A stretch of 64,000 nt of DNA, taken from NCBI RefSeq assembly GCF_032854445.1, contig NC_088298.1, positions 12,573,504 to 12,637,503 on the forward strand. Reading direction: 5' to 3'. Source of the DNA: Liolophura sinensis. Lineage: Eukaryota > Mollusca > Polyplacophora > Chitonida > Chitonidae. Numbering within the stretch: position 1 is the first letter of the stretch; each line of letters starts with the position of its first letter. Shown piece by piece: positions 12,388-25,600 of this stretch. The translations under genes and the position numbers were made by a program. The notes beneath the pieces were generated by a model, which had not been told where the DNA came from, searched no databases, and worked only from the letters and a program-made list of their open reading frames with translations.

Positions 12388-12560
12388 TATTTATTTATTT
12401 ATTGGACTGGGTTTTACACTGAAGAATATTTCACGTACGACGGCTGCCAGCATTATGGTGGGAGGAAACCGGGCAGAGCCGGGTGAAAACCCACCACCAT
12501 CCGCAGGTTACTGAAAGACCTTCCCACATACGGCCGGAGAAGAAGCCAACATAAACATGT
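12388..12560 (-). mobile_element. Family 1 SINE, head-truncated, in GCNT intron (unit 1)
   Basis: Reverse orientation: an A/T-rich tail 'tatttatttatttattgg', then 'cagcattatggtgggaggaa' and 'ggcagagccgggtgaaaac'. It ends before the tRNA-like head. The orthologous insertion is at 41696-41883 and 60760-61085, so it predates the unit duplications. Confidence 0.85.
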
Positions 12561-14452
12561 ATAAATGTATACCCTACACGTGCAATTCTATACGTACAAG
12601 GATACATAGATACATTAATATAGATAATAAACAGTAAAGAAAAGTGGGAACACAAGACATCCCTTATTTTAAATACGCTTCAATTCGTTTTGCATACAAA
12701 TGAGGAATGTCATAATTAGACAAAATTGCGGTTTTTATGTTCCACCATACGCTTATGTAACGGTTTTATATCACACCGTTTATACCGCCGTGATCCTTCT
12801 TACTTGTCTTTTGCTGTCAGTCATTAAGGAAACTTTTATTTGATTGGATACTTGGATATTTCAAGGATCGATGGGTTGCTTGGTGTCTGACTCCGTACTT
12901 AACAATGTTGGCTCTATACTTGACGGCGGTCAGGTTTAGGGACAGAGGACACTGAAGTCCTCGAGTTGGATGTATCAAGCTAAAGCGCTGTGTTGTGGAT
13001 TGGCCTTTGTCTGGAGAGAAAAATGTACCCTGCAGCCTAAAGGACATTTTGTGTGAATAAATTTCAACAACTAGGTTTGTTCAACACAATGAATTCTCAC
13101 CATTTTCGACAGTATTGCAGTCAAGAAGGCAGTCAGCTTTTGTGACTAGATGAAAGTGAACTGCCAAGAGTAAACCATGGGTCTTTGATCAAAAATAAAG
13201 CTCATGCGTGATATACTTTTCTTAGCGGTGGAGGAAAAAACTAATGTACAGCCATTAAGCAACCCCACCAGCATTTACCTGTTGGCAGAAATGCACGTAA
13301 TTCTGGCTATACAAAAGACAAAAACAGAATGACAGAAAACAGAATACTGATACTTATATACATTAACATTTTTTTATACACATAATAAAGATGCACCCCA
13401 AAAAATGATTATCAGTTAAAATGGAAACAACAAATGTGGTTCAATAGAGCCTAAAGCTCGTATAATCGCCATTTGGAGTGGAAAATCTCCCGAAACTGTG
13501 AAACTGCACATGAAGGCAGAACTTTTCACACTTCCTTCGCACTGCACACGATGTACAATAGTTAATACATGTAGTATGTAAGCGACGTTGTCTGATGTTC
13601 CACTATAAGCTGAGAGTTACTTCCCCTTGTATTATTTCCCGTGAGCTATAGAGGCGCTAGGAGTACACGATTGCTGTGTAACACCAGACCTGTCCAGTCT
13701 TACTAGGGATAGCGGTTACCCAAACCCTCCGGCTAAACACGTTAAGAGAGTGAAATTTTACACCTGTAATACAAATGATAAAGTATAAATGACAGCAATT
13801 TAAGACACAGATATTATAAACATACAAACTTGCTTTCAACAAACTGTTTTTTCCACAGTTGTTTCACTCTCGGCGTCATGCTGTTCGAACTGATACGGCA
13901 GAATATCCATTTTCCTGTCAAATAAAATCCACATTTTGCTTGCACTGCAAACCTAAGATATTTCTTCCACGTAATGCACAAAACACTCTGCGCCAGAGCA
14001 GACTTTACGGATAGAATCGCTGTCTGATCCGCAGCTTGTCTCATATGATGTGTCAATGAGATGCTACATTTTAAAAGTGTTTGATTACTGCGATGACGTC
14101 ACAGCTCTGCTTGGTGTTTGTAAAGTGCAAATATGGATGCCAATTACTCTAGTTGTTAATACACTCAGTCAGAATATTTACTTTTATATAGCATTTAGCA
14201 CATGGAATATACGTGCCCAACGTTTTGTTAAAGAAATAATTGGTGTTTTGGATGACCTTTCATCAGAGTGTGGACCACAGGCAGTAAGCGGTACATTCCA
14301 CCCGTGGTCAACGGGGATATCGCGAGATCCGTGCACTGGATTGCGGGAAGGAGTCACTTCACACTGCAGGTCTCGGTCTGACACGAATGTACTTGTTCTC
14401 CGGATAATCTGTAGTAGATTTTGTAAAATAAAGTTGTTGTTTCTCGTTACAG
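12560..14452. other. GCNT pseudogene intron, no further gene
   Basis: Intronic sequence aligned with 61085-63524 of the intact gene. It lacks the SINE and about 320 bp found in unit 3. An open frame at 14050-14607 runs through the intron into exon 2 and reflects chance openness rather than a separate gene. Confidence 0.7.
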
Positions 14453-14796
14453 ACCCGTGTCCTGGTACTAGTTACATGCAGAGAGCCGTTCTGTGGTACT
14501 CTCCTGACTGCCATGGTAAGAATGTGCGCTCTGTATGCGTGTTTGAGCGGGTGATCTCCCCTGGATTATTCAGCGTCCGGAGTTTGTGGTCATCAAGTTT
14601 GATCTGAGTCTAGACAACATAGCTTATTAGTGCGTGGAAGAACTGCTCCGAGTTCAAGCCACACACAGCGCCCCCTGGGACATCGAACATCACAAATAGT
14701 ATATCAATTCTCACAATAGTAAGAGCTGCCCACTGTAGTGACAGGCATGATCCCACTGTAGATGACTGGAACAAGCAGGATGAACAAACAGCCGTG

Positions 14797-15250
14797 TACA
14801 AACGGGTTGATATGTTACAAAAATTCTATTGTGTTCATACCCAAAATAATGTGCTATTTGAATACTGGACAATTTTAGTCACTTTGACTGAGTACATTGT
14901 ATTTTATGTACTTGAGTAAAACTTTTCATTTTAATCTGTGGGCAACTATTAAATGGTTAAATAAACAAAACTGATGATGAATAAGGTCTGGTTTACAAAC
15001 GGCCGTGTACAAACGAGTTGATATGTTACAAAAATTGCAAAGTGTTCATACCCTAAATAATGTCCTATTTAAATACTGGACAATATTAGTCACTTTGACT
15101 AAGGTTAATACAATGTTTCACTGTGTTATCAGACATTACATCTGTTACATGCTGTCTTACATTTATTTACTCGAGTAAAAGTTTTCATTTTAATCTGTGG
15201 GCAACAAGTAAATGGTTAAATAAGCAGAACCGATGATGAATAAGGTCTGG
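14797..15250. repeat. Local tandem duplication of about 210 bp
   Basis: The segment from 'gtacaaacgggttgatatgt' at about 14797 to 'gatgaataaggtctgg' at about 14990 is repeated from about 15008 to 15250. The second copy has an additional insert of about 45 bp ('ctaaggttaatacaatgttt'). Confidence 0.8.
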
Positions 15251-15829
15251 TGTTATAAATTAAACAAACTTCATTTTTGATCGTTTTATCGTTTTTCTGA
15301 TCTTAGGCAGACTATGGAAACACAATGGCAGACCATGGAATCACTAACATGAAGCCTACATGAAGACTACTCACATGAAGCCTACATGAAGCCTACTCTG
15401 TTTAGGAAAACAGTTCGATTAATTTTCATGGAATGTTTACATGCCTTTTAAACATCGGATTATCCGGTGGTCTGTTCAAACTCAGTGGGTATCAATGGCG
15501 TCACATCCCCGTCCTTTGTTTGAGCAGGTATTTCCAGAAGCCTACCAAATGGTGTGTATCATGCGGCAAAAACCTAATGTCAGTGGTTACAATATTGTGT
15601 CATAAAAGGCGACCGTAGATTTCAATTTTTCAAATGCATTGATGGAATAATCCTAAAGAAAAAACGAATCGAACTATTTCGTCGGAGAGTGTATAATAGT
15701 CTTTCAACAGTAATATATTTTATGTTAGCTATATTTTATTCACCTTTAATTGATTTGTTCGACCGAGACTAAAATCGAAAATAACGCCAAAAAGATTTTG
15801 TCTATATACCACTCTTGGCCAGGCGGAAG
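15251..15829. other. Intergenic, nothing recognised
   Basis: AT-rich sequence with a short imperfect repeat ('catgaagcctacatgaag' near 15350-15395). ORFs of about 60 codons lack recognisable domains. Confidence 0.6.
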
Positions 15830-17262
15830 GCTGTATGACGGAAGGCTGTATGACAGAAGATTTTTTGACAGAAGACTTTATGATGGAGGGCTGTATGGCG
15901 GAAGACTGTATGACAGAAGACTGTATGATGAAGGATGGTATGATGGAAGGCTGTATGACGGAAGACTGTACGAGAGAAAACTATTTGACGGAAGACTGCA
16001 TGGTGGAAGGCTGTGTGTTGGAGGTCTGTATGACGGAAGACTGTATAACAGAAGACTGTTTGACGGAAGGCTGCATGACAGAAAGCTGTATGACAGAGGA
16101 TTGTATAACAGAAGGCTGTATAACGGAAGGCTGTATGACAGAAGACGGTATGACGGAAGGCTGCATGACAGAAGGCTGTATAACGGAAGGCTGTATGACG
16201 GGAGACGGTATGACGGAATGCTGTGTGATGGAGGGCTGCATGACGGAAGGCTGTATTACAGACGACGGTATGACGGAAGGCTGTATGACAGAAGACTGTA
16301 TGAAGGCTGCATGATGGAAGGCTGTATGACAGATAGTTGTATAACGGAAGGGGACATAACGGAAGGCTGTATGACGGAAGACTGTGTGATGGAGGGCTGC
16401 ATGACGGAAGGCTGTATGATGGAGAGCTGCATGACGGAAGGCTGCGTGATAGAAGACTGTATGATGGAGGGCTGTATAACAGAAGGCTGTATGACAGACG
16501 ACTGCATGATGGAGGGCTGTATAATGGAGGGCTGTATGACAGAAGACTGTATGATGGAAGGCTGTATGACAGAAGACTTTATGACGAAGGACTTCATGAC
16601 GGAAGGCTGAATGACAGATGGGTCTATAACAGAACGCTGTATGATGGAAGGTTGTGTGATGGAGGGCTGTATGATGGAGGACTGTATGACAGAAGGCTGT
16701 ATGATAAAGGGCTCTATGACGGAGGGCTGCATGACAGAAGGCTGTATGACAGAAGGGTGTATGACAGAAGGGTGTATGACAGAAGACTATGACGGAAGGC
16801 TGTATGATGGAAGGCTGTATGACAGAAGACTGTTTGGCGGAAGGCTGACGGAAGGCTGTGTGACGGAAGGCTGTATGATGGCATGCTATGTAACGGTAGG
16901 ATGTATTACGGAAGACTGTATGACGGATGGCGTGTGATGGAGGGCTGTACGACAGAAGACTCTATGACGGAGGGCTGTATGACAGAAGACTCTATGACGA
17001 AAGGCTGTATGATGGAAGGCTATGTAACGGTAGGATGTATTACAGAAGGCTGTATGACGGAAGACTGTATGACGGAAGGCTGTGTGATGGAGGGCTGTAT
17101 GACAGAAGACTTTATAATGGAGGGCTGTATGACGGAAGGCTGACGGAAGGCTGTATGACGGAAGGCTTTATGATGGCATATATGTAACGGTAGGATGTAT
17201 TACGGAAGACTGTATGATGGAAGGCTGTAATGACGGTAGGATTTATTACGGAATGTACTCAC
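15830..17262. repeat. 15-bp minisatellite, about 95 copies
   Basis: Tandem variants of 'gaaggctgtatgacg'. Since 15 is a multiple of 3, several frames stay open over long distances. On the + strand these read as repeats of RLYDG (15750-16610, 286 codons) and EGCMT (several frames). The - strand reads as QPSVI repeats (16256-16732). There is no signal peptide, no recognisable non-repeat domain and no splice context. I treat this as a minisatellite, not a gene. Confidence 0.9.
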
Positions 17263-17777
17263 CAATTATACCCCAGTTTATATACTGATTGATTGCTGTT
17301 TAAATCCATACACAAGGAATGTCCGCTTATATGCGAGGCCACGGTCAGGTTAATGGAAAAAGGAAACCGGAGAGTCCGGAGTAAACCACAAACCTTTGAC
17401 TAATACACGTGGAAAAAGTGGCGGGGGAAACAGTGGCACCGCTATTCAAACAAGCAATTTAAATATTCAAGGGCCTGATAGACGACGCGATCTGGCATAA
17501 CAACAATCTGAGCCAGAGAACGTATTGTCTAATCGTGAGTCTCCATCATTCTGGTCTGGTAATATGCCAAGAGTTATGGGCTGTTGTGATGAAATAATGG
17601 TGTCGTGAAAGACGTTATCCTCATCGTATCATGGTGCTTTTTCATCGTATCATTTAGACATAAGCAGTTTTTTGTATATATAAACATTAAGAACATTGGC
17701 CTGAAGTAGGCATATCTCAGGAAGCCTTACCCTTAAGTACAGACATGACAGTCATACTTGTCACTATGTTCTTGAAT
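17263..17777. other. Intergenic, nothing recognised
   Basis: Low-complexity AT-rich sequence with no element or coding frame that I can support. Confidence 0.6.
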
Positions 17778-17791
17778 AAAACATGGGTGAT

Positions 17792-17981
17792 TTATTTATT
17801 TATTTATTTATTTGATTTGGTGTTTTACGCCGTACTCAAGAATATTTCACTAATGCGATGGCAGTCAGCATTATGGTGGGAGGAAACTGGGCAGAGCCCA
17901 CTACCATCCGTAGGTTGCTGTCAAACCTTCCCACGTACGGCCGGAGAGGAAGCCAGCATAAGCTGAACTCACACCGACCGC
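17792..17981 (-). mobile_element. Family 1 SINE, head-truncated, with 14-bp duplication
   Basis: Reverse-oriented: 'tttatttatttatttgattt' tail, then 'ggtgttttacgccgtactca', then the body, ending near 'tgaactcacaccgaccg'. Perfect 14-bp flanking duplication 'aaaacatgggtgat' at 17778-17791 and 17982-17995. Confidence 0.92.
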
Positions 17982-18309
17982 AAAACATGGGTGATATGAA
18001 CAGCGCTAAACAATCCCAAGCCAATAAGACGAGTTAATTCCAAGTCATTGTGTCATTACTTCCGATTAGCTAAGAACTCTCTATGTTTCTAAAATATCAA
18101 ATGCATGTTTAGGGTTGATAGGCTGAAAACTGAAAACAACTTGCAAAACTATGCACGGAGTAGAATTTAATTTGATTAACGTGAAATAGTACAATTAGGA
18201 TATGGTCGTCTGGGTTCGATTTACATTTAAGCTCCATGAGTACATGATTGATGTTTACGGCCACTTTCCTAAGAACCTGTGAACTGCTTGATATTTAGGA
18301 GCAGAAATA

Positions 18310-18440
18310 TGCTTAGGAAATAATACTTCAGTAGAATTAGGATAATGACACTTCAGTACACTTAAGATGATGACACTTCAGTGCACTTAGGATGATGACA
18401 CTTTAGAACACTTAGGATGATGAAACTTCAGTAGATTGGC
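18310..18440. repeat. Degenerate 32-34-bp repeats
   Basis: Four imperfect copies around 'ttaggatgatgacacttcag', sharing the 'acttcagta..cttag' theme with the 53-bp array that follows. Probably the diverged edge of the same array. Confidence 0.7.
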
Positions 18441-19405
18441 ATACGGATGATACATGTATGTCCGTAGACTTAGGGGGTACGACTTTAGTAGACTTAGAGG
18501 TGATACATGTATGTCAGTAGACTTAGGTTGTGCCACTTTAGTAGACTTATGGGTGATACGTGTATGTCAGTAGACTTAGGGGGTGCCACTTTTGTAGACT
18601 TAGGGGTGATACGTGTATGTCAGTAGATTTAGGGGGTGCCACTTTTGTAGACTTAGGGGTGATACATGTATGTCAGTAGACTTAGGGCCTGCGACTTTAG
18701 TAGACTTATGGGTGATACATGTATGTCTGTAGACTTAGTGGGTGATACATGTATGTCTGTAGACTTAGTGTGTGCCAGTTTAGTAGACTTATGGGTGATA
18801 CATGTATGTCTGTAGACTTAGTGTGTGCCAGTTTAGTAGACTTATGGGTGATACATGTATGTCAGTAGACTTAGTGTGTGCCAGTTTAGTAGACTTATGG
18901 GTGATACATGTATGTCTGTAGACTTAGTGTGTGCCAGTTTAGTGGACTTATGGGTGATACATGTATGTCAGTAGACTTAGTGTGTGCCAGTTTAGTAGAC
19001 TTATGGGTGATACATGTATATCAGTAGACTTAGTGTGTGCCAGTTTAGTAGACTTATGGGTGATACATGTATGTCAGTAGACTTAGTGTGTGCCAGTTTA
19101 GTAGACTTATGGGTGATACATGTATGTCAGTAGACTTAGTGTGTGCCAGTTTAGTAGACTTATGGGTGATACATGTATATCAGTAGACTTAGTGTGTGCC
19201 AGTTTAGTAGACTTATGGGTGATACATGTATATCAGTAGACTTAGTGTGTGCCAGTTTAGTGGACTTATGGGTGATACATGTATGTCAGTAGACTTAGTG
19301 TGTGCCAGTTTAGTAGACTTATGGGTGATACATGTATGTCAGTAGACTTAGTGTGTGCCAGTTTAGTAGACTTATGGGTGATACATGTATGTCAGTAGAC
19401 TTAGG
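18441..19405. repeat. 53-bp minisatellite, about 18 copies
   Basis: Units read 'gtgatacatgtatgtcagta', 'gacttagtgtgtgccagttt' and 'agtagacttatgg'. Copies from about 18780 to 19400 are nearly identical, while those before 18780 differ more. This suggests recent homogenisation at the right end. No coding potential. Confidence 0.95.
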
Positions 19406-19486
19406 ACAATTAAGCAGATACAGGCATATCGAAGTGGAAAAAAGAGGAAAAAAGACTGTTAAGTTATAAAGATTGAAATGGCTTTA

Positions 19487-19680
19487 GTTTGAGTGAGTGA
19501 ATGAGTGAGTAAGTGCTTGGGGTTTAACGTCGTGCTTAACAATTCATATGACGACAAACGAACCCTTAGAGTGTATGTAATGTACCTCCTTTTTGCAGGA
19601 CAAATTGCCACCCTTCTTTTATCTAGTGCTGCTTCACTCAGACGACTTATCGAAGGTAAGTAAGTCGCTTCTATTTTCGT
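19487..19680 (-). mobile_element. Family 2 SINE, 5'-truncated
   Basis: Reverse-oriented 3' part of the family seen complete at 36751-37113: 'gtgagtgaatgagtgagtaa' tail, 'gcttggggtttaacgtcgtg', 'catatgacgacaaacgaacc', then 'cttcactcagacgacttatc'. It stops close to the start of satellite array 2. Confidence 0.85.
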
Positions 19681-19696
19681 TACCTTTAGTCAGAAA

Positions 19697-22600
19697 CTTG
19701 TTCGACAGCTTTATATACCAGAGGTCACTGTCCTTTATGGAGACCCTCATATACCAAGGATAAAATAATGACTTGTTCGACAGCTTTGTATATCAGCCGT
19801 CACTCTCCTTTAAGGAGAACCTCATATACTAAAGATAAAATAATGACTTGTTCGACAACTTTATATACCAGAGATCACCCTCTTTTATAGGCACCCTCAT
19901 ATACCACGGATAAAATAATGGGTTGTTCGACAGCTTTGTATATCAGCCGTCACTCTCCTTTAAGGAGAACCACATATACCAAAGATAAAATAATGACTTG
20001 TTAGACAACTTTATATACCAGAGATCACCCTCTTTTATAGAGACCCTCATATACCACGGATAAAATAATGGGTTGTTCGACAGCTTCATATATTAGCGAT
20101 CACTCTCCTTTATGAGACCCTCATATACCACGGATAAAATAATGACGTGTTCCACAGCTTTATATACCAGCGATCTCTCTCCTTTATGGAGACCCTCATA
20201 TACCACGGATAAAATAATGACTTGTTCGACAGCTTTATATACCAGCGATCACCCTCCTTTATGGAGACCCTCAAATACCACGGATAAAATAATGACTTGT
20301 CCGACAGCTTTATATACCAGCGATCAATCTCCTTTTTGGTTACCTCATATACCACGGATAAAATAATGACTTGTTCGACAGCTTTATACACCAGCGATCA
20401 CTCTACTTTTTGGTGACCTCATATACCACGGATAAAATAATGACTTGTTCGACAGCTTTATATACCAGCAATAACCCTCTTTTATGGAGACCCTCATATA
20501 CCACGAATAAAATATTGGCTTGTTCGACAGCTTTATATTCCAGCGGTCACTCTCCTTTATGGAGACCCTCATATACCACGAATAAAATATTCGCTTGTTC
20601 GACAGCATTATATACCAGCGATCACTCTCCTTTATGGAGACCCTCATAAACCACGGATAAAATAATGGCTTGTTCGACAGGTATATATACCGGCGATCAC
20701 TCTCCTCTTTATATGCCCTCATATACCACGGATAAAATAATGACTTGTTCGACAGCTTTATATACCAGCAATCACTCTCCTTTATGGAGACCCTCATATA
20801 CCACGGATTAAATAATGTCTTGTTCGACTGCTTTATATACTAGCGATCACTCTCCTTTATGAAGACCCTCATATACCATGGATAAAATAATGACTTGTTC
20901 GACAGCTTTATATACCAGCGATCACTCTCATTTATAGAGACCCTCATATACCACGGAAATAATAATGTCTTGTTCGACAGCTTTATATATCAGCGATCAC
21001 TCTCCTTTACGGAGATCCTCATATTCCACGGATAAAATAATGGCTTGTTCGACTGCTTTATATACCAGCGATCACTCTCCTTTATGAAGAGCCTCATACA
21101 CCACGGATAAAATAATGGCTTGTTCGACAGCATTATATATTAGCGATCACTCTCCTTTAAGGAGACCCTCATATACCACGGATAAAATAATGACTTGTTC
21201 GACAACTTAATATACTAGATATCACCGTCTTTTATAGGGGCCCTCATATACCAAGGGTAAAATAATGGGTTGTTTGACAGCTTCAGATATTAGCGATCAC
21301 TCTCCTTTATGGAGACCCTCATATACCACGGATAAAATAATGACTTGTTCCACAGCTTTATATACCAGCGATCACCCTCTTTTATGGAGACGCTCATATA
21401 CCACGGATAAAATAATGGCTTGTTCGACAGCTTTATATACCAACTATCAGTCTCCTTTACGGGGACCCTCATATACCACGGATAAAATAATGACTTGTTC
21501 GACAGCTTTATACACCAGCGATCACTCTACTTTTTGTTAACCTCATATACCACGGATAAAATACTGACTTGTTCGACAGCTTTATATACCAGCGATCATC
21601 CTCTTTTATGGAGACCCTCATATACCACGGATAAAATATTGGCTTGTTCGACAGATTTATATTCCAGCGGTCACTCTCCTTTATGCAGACCCTCATATAC
21701 CACGGATAAAATAATGGGTTGTTCGACAGCTTCATATATTAGCGATCACTCTCCTTTATTAAGACCCTCATATACCACGAATAAAATAATGACTTGTTCC
21801 ACAGCTTTATATACCAGCGATCACCCTCCTTTATGGAGACCCTCTAATACCACGGATAAAATAATGACTTGTCCGACAGCTTTATATACCAGCGATCAAC
21901 CTCCTTTTTGGTTACCTCATATACCACGTATAAAATAATGACTTGTTCGACAGCTTTATACACCAGCGATCACTCTACTTTTTGGTGACCTCATATACCA
22001 CGGATAAAATAATGACTTTTTCGACAACTTTATATACCAGCGATCACCCTCTTTTATGGAGACCCTCATATACCACGGATAAAATATTGGCTTGTTCGAC
22101 AGCTTTATATTCCAGCGGTCACTCTCCTTTATGGAGACCCTCATATACCACGGATAAAATAATGGCTTGTTCGACAGCTTTATACACCAGCGATCACTCT
22201 CCTTTATGGAGACCCTCATAAACCACGGATAAAATAATGGCTTGTTCGACAGCTTTATATACCAGCGATCACTCTCCTCTATATAGACCCTCATATACCA
22301 CGGATAAAATAATGACTTGTTCGACAGCTTTATATACCAGCGATCACTCTCCTTTATGGAGACCCTCATATACCACGGATTAAATAATGTCTTGTTCGAC
22401 AGCTTTATATACTAGCGATCACTCTCCTTTATTAAGACCCTCATACACCACGGATAAAATAATGACTTGTTCGACAGCTTTATATACCAGCGATCACTCT
22501 CCTTTATAGAGACCCTCATATACCACGGAAATAATAATGTCTTGTTCGACAGCTTTATATATCAGCGATTACTCTCCTTTACGGAGATCCTCATATTCCA

Positions 22601-25600
22601 CGGATAAAAAAATGGCTTGTTCGGCTGCTTTATATATCAGCGATCTCTCTCCTTTATAAAGACCCTCATACACCACGGATAAAATAATGGCTTGTTCGAC
22701 AGCATTATATATTAGCGATCACTCTCCTTCATGGAGACCCTCATATACCACGGATAAAATAATGACTTGTTCGACAACTTAATATACTAGATATCACCGT
22801 CTTTTATAGGGACCCTCATATACCAAGGATAAAATAATGGGTTGTTTGACAGCTTCATATATTAGCGATCACTCTCCTTTATGGAGAACCTCATATACCA
22901 CAGATAAAATAATGACTTGTTCGACAGCTTTATATACCAGCGATCACCCTCTTTTATAGAGACCCTCATATACCACGGATAAAATAATGACTTGTTCGAC
23001 AGCTTTATATACCAACTATCAGTCTCCTTTACGGAGGCCCTCATATACCACGGATAAAATAATGACTTGTTCGACAACTTTATATACCAGAGATCACCCT
23101 CTTTTATGGAGACCGTCATATAACACGGATAAAATAATGACTTGTCCGACAGCTTTATAGAGAAGCTATCACTCTTCCTTATGGAGACCCTCATTGACCA
23201 CGAATAAAATAATGGCTTGTTCGAAAACTTTATATACCAGCGGTCACTCTTTTTTAAGGAGACCCTCACATACCACGGATAAAATAATGTCTTGTTTGAC
23301 AGCTATGTATATTAGCGATCACTCTCCTTTATGGAGACCCTCATACACCACGAAAAAAAAAATGACTTCTTCGACAACTTTACATACCAGCTGTCACTCT
23401 CCTTTATGGAGACCCTCATATACCACGGATAAAATAATTTCTTGTTTGACAACTTTATATACCAGCCGTCACTCTCCTTTATGGAGATCCTTATATACCA
23501 CGGATAAAATAATGACTTTTTCGATAACTTTATATATTAGTGATCACTCTCCTGTATGGAGACCCTCATATACCAGGGATAAAATAATGACTTGTTCGAC
23601 AGCTTTATATACCTGCGATCACTCTCCTTTATGGGGTCCCTCATATACCACGGATAAAATAATGACGTGTCCGACAGCTTTATATACCAGCGATCAACCT
23701 CGTTTTTGGTTACCTCATATACCACGAATAAAATAATGACTTGTTCGACAGCTTTATACACCAGCGATCACTCTCCTTTTTGGTGAATTCATATACCACG
23801 GATAAAATACTGACTTGTTCGACAGCTTTATATACCAGCGATCACCCTCTTTTATGGAGACCCTCATATACCACGGATAAAATATTGGCTTGTTCGACAG
23901 CTTTATATACCAGCGATTACTCTCCTTTATGGAGACCCTCATATACCACGGATAAAATAATGGCTTGTTCGACAGCTTTATATACTAGCGATCACTCTCG
24001 TCTATATAGACCCTCATATACCACGGATAAAATAATGGCTTGTTCGACAGCATTATATATTAGCGATCACTCTCCTTTATAGAGACCCTCATATACCACT
24101 AATAAAATAATGTCTTGTTCGACAATTTTATATACTAGATATCACCGTCTTTTATAGGGACCCTCATATACCAAGGATAAAATAATGGGTTGTTTGACAG
24201 CTTCATATATTAGCGATCACTCTTATTTATGGAGACCCTCATATACCACGGATAAAATTATGACTTGTTCCACAGCTTTATATACCAGCGATCACCCTCT
24301 TTTATAGAGACCCTCATATACCACGGATAAAATAATGGCTTGTTCGACAGCTTTATATACCAACGATTAGTCTCCTTTACGGAGACCCTCATATACCACG
24401 GATAAAATAATGACTTGTTCGACAACTTTATATACCAGAGATCACCCTCTTTTATAGAGACCCTCATATACCACGGATAAAATAATGGGTTGTTCGACAG
24501 CTTCATATATTAGCGATCACTCTCCTTTTAATGGAGACCCTCATATAGCACGGATAAAATAATGACTTGTCCGACAGCTTTATAGAGAAGCAGTCACTCT
24601 TCCTTATGGAGACCCTCATATACCACGAATAAAATAATGGCTTGTTCGAAAAGTTTATATACCAGCGGTCACTCTTTTTTAAGGAGACCCTCATATACCA
24701 CGGATTAAATAATGTTTTGTTCGACAACTTTGTGTATTAGCGATCACTCTCCTTTTTGGAGACCCTCATATACCACGGATAAAATAATGACTTGTTCGAC
24801 ATCTTTGTGTACCAGCGATCACGCCCTGTATGGAGGCCCTCATATACCACGGATAAAATACTGAGTTGTCCCATAGCTTTATATACCGACGATAACTCTC
24901 ATTTATAGAGACCCTCATATACCTCGGATAAAATACTGACTTGTCCGACAGCTTTATATACCAGCGATCTCTCTCCTTTTTGAAGACCCTCATACACCAC
25001 GGATAAAATAATGGCTTGTTCGACAGCATTATATATTAGCGATCACTCTCCTTTATAGAGACCCTCATATACCACGGATAAAATAATGACTTGTTCGACA
25101 ACTTTATATACTAGATATCACCGTCTTTTATAGGGACCCTCATATACCAAGGATAAAATAATGGGTTGTTTGACAGCTTCATATATTAGCGATCACTCTC
25201 CTTTATGGAGAACCTCATATACCACAGATAAAATAATGACTTGTTCGACAGCTTTATATACCAGCGATCACCCTCTTTTATAGAGACCCTCATATACCAC
25301 GGATAAAATAATGGCTTGTTCGACAGCTTTATATACCAACGATCAGTCTCCTTTACGGAGACCCTCATATACCACGGATAAAATAATGACTTGTTCGACA
25401 AATTTATATACCAGAGATCACCCTCTTTTATAGAGACCCTCATATACCACGGGTAAAATAATGGGTTGTTCGACAGCTTCATATATTAGGGATCGCTCTC
25501 CTTTTAATGGAGACCCTCATATACCACGGATAAAAAATGACTTGTCCGACAGCTTTATAGAGAAGCTGTCACTCTTCCCTATGGAGACCCTCATATACCA

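Larger units (their letters stand above)
9453..14738 (+). pseudogene. GCNT-family beta-1,6-GlcNAc-transferase pseudogene, unit 1
   Basis: Paralogue of the intact gene at 59352-63811, with two exons (9453-10568 and 14453-14738) and the same splice sites ('ggcggaa|gtaagtc' and 'gttacag|acccgtg'). Lesions relative to the intact copy are clear. The ATG start is AGG at 9453. One base is lost near 9596, causing a stop at 9600. A Trp codon is TAG at 9773-9775. One base is lost near 14545 in the conserved VCVFGAGD segment, and a Gln codon is TAG at 14628-14630. A 244-codon segment (9878-10612) is still open and includes the catalytic-region motif SPDEHFWATL. The intron contains a Tc1-B element and a SINE. 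Decay in several places indicates loss of function. Confidence 0.92.
1..19696. repeat. Segmental duplication unit 1
   Basis: First of three paralogous tandem units. The order is satellite array, shared block 3862-5755, unit-specific sequence with a chimeric Tc1 element, GCNT upstream region (from 8998), GCNT pseudogene, then unit-specific minisatellites. The neurotrophin-like block present in units 2 and 3 is absent here. Boundaries are set by where the next satellite array starts; the left edge lies outside the window. Confidence 0.75.

Noticed and set aside
14050-14607. 185-codon frame spanning GCNT pseudogene intron and exon 2
   Set aside because: Its end is simply the pseudogene exon 2 read through the acceptor. 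The intronic part has no domain and is interrupted by a SINE in unit 3.
18441-19405. CRISPR-like array
   Set aside because: Units are contiguous with no unique spacers, and the genome is eukaryotic.
20112-24082. Many 60-180-codon satellite ORFs as possible genes
   Set aside because: They follow from the 75-bp period. Adjacent monomers carry stops or indels, no frame is favoured, and there is no start, signal or splice context.
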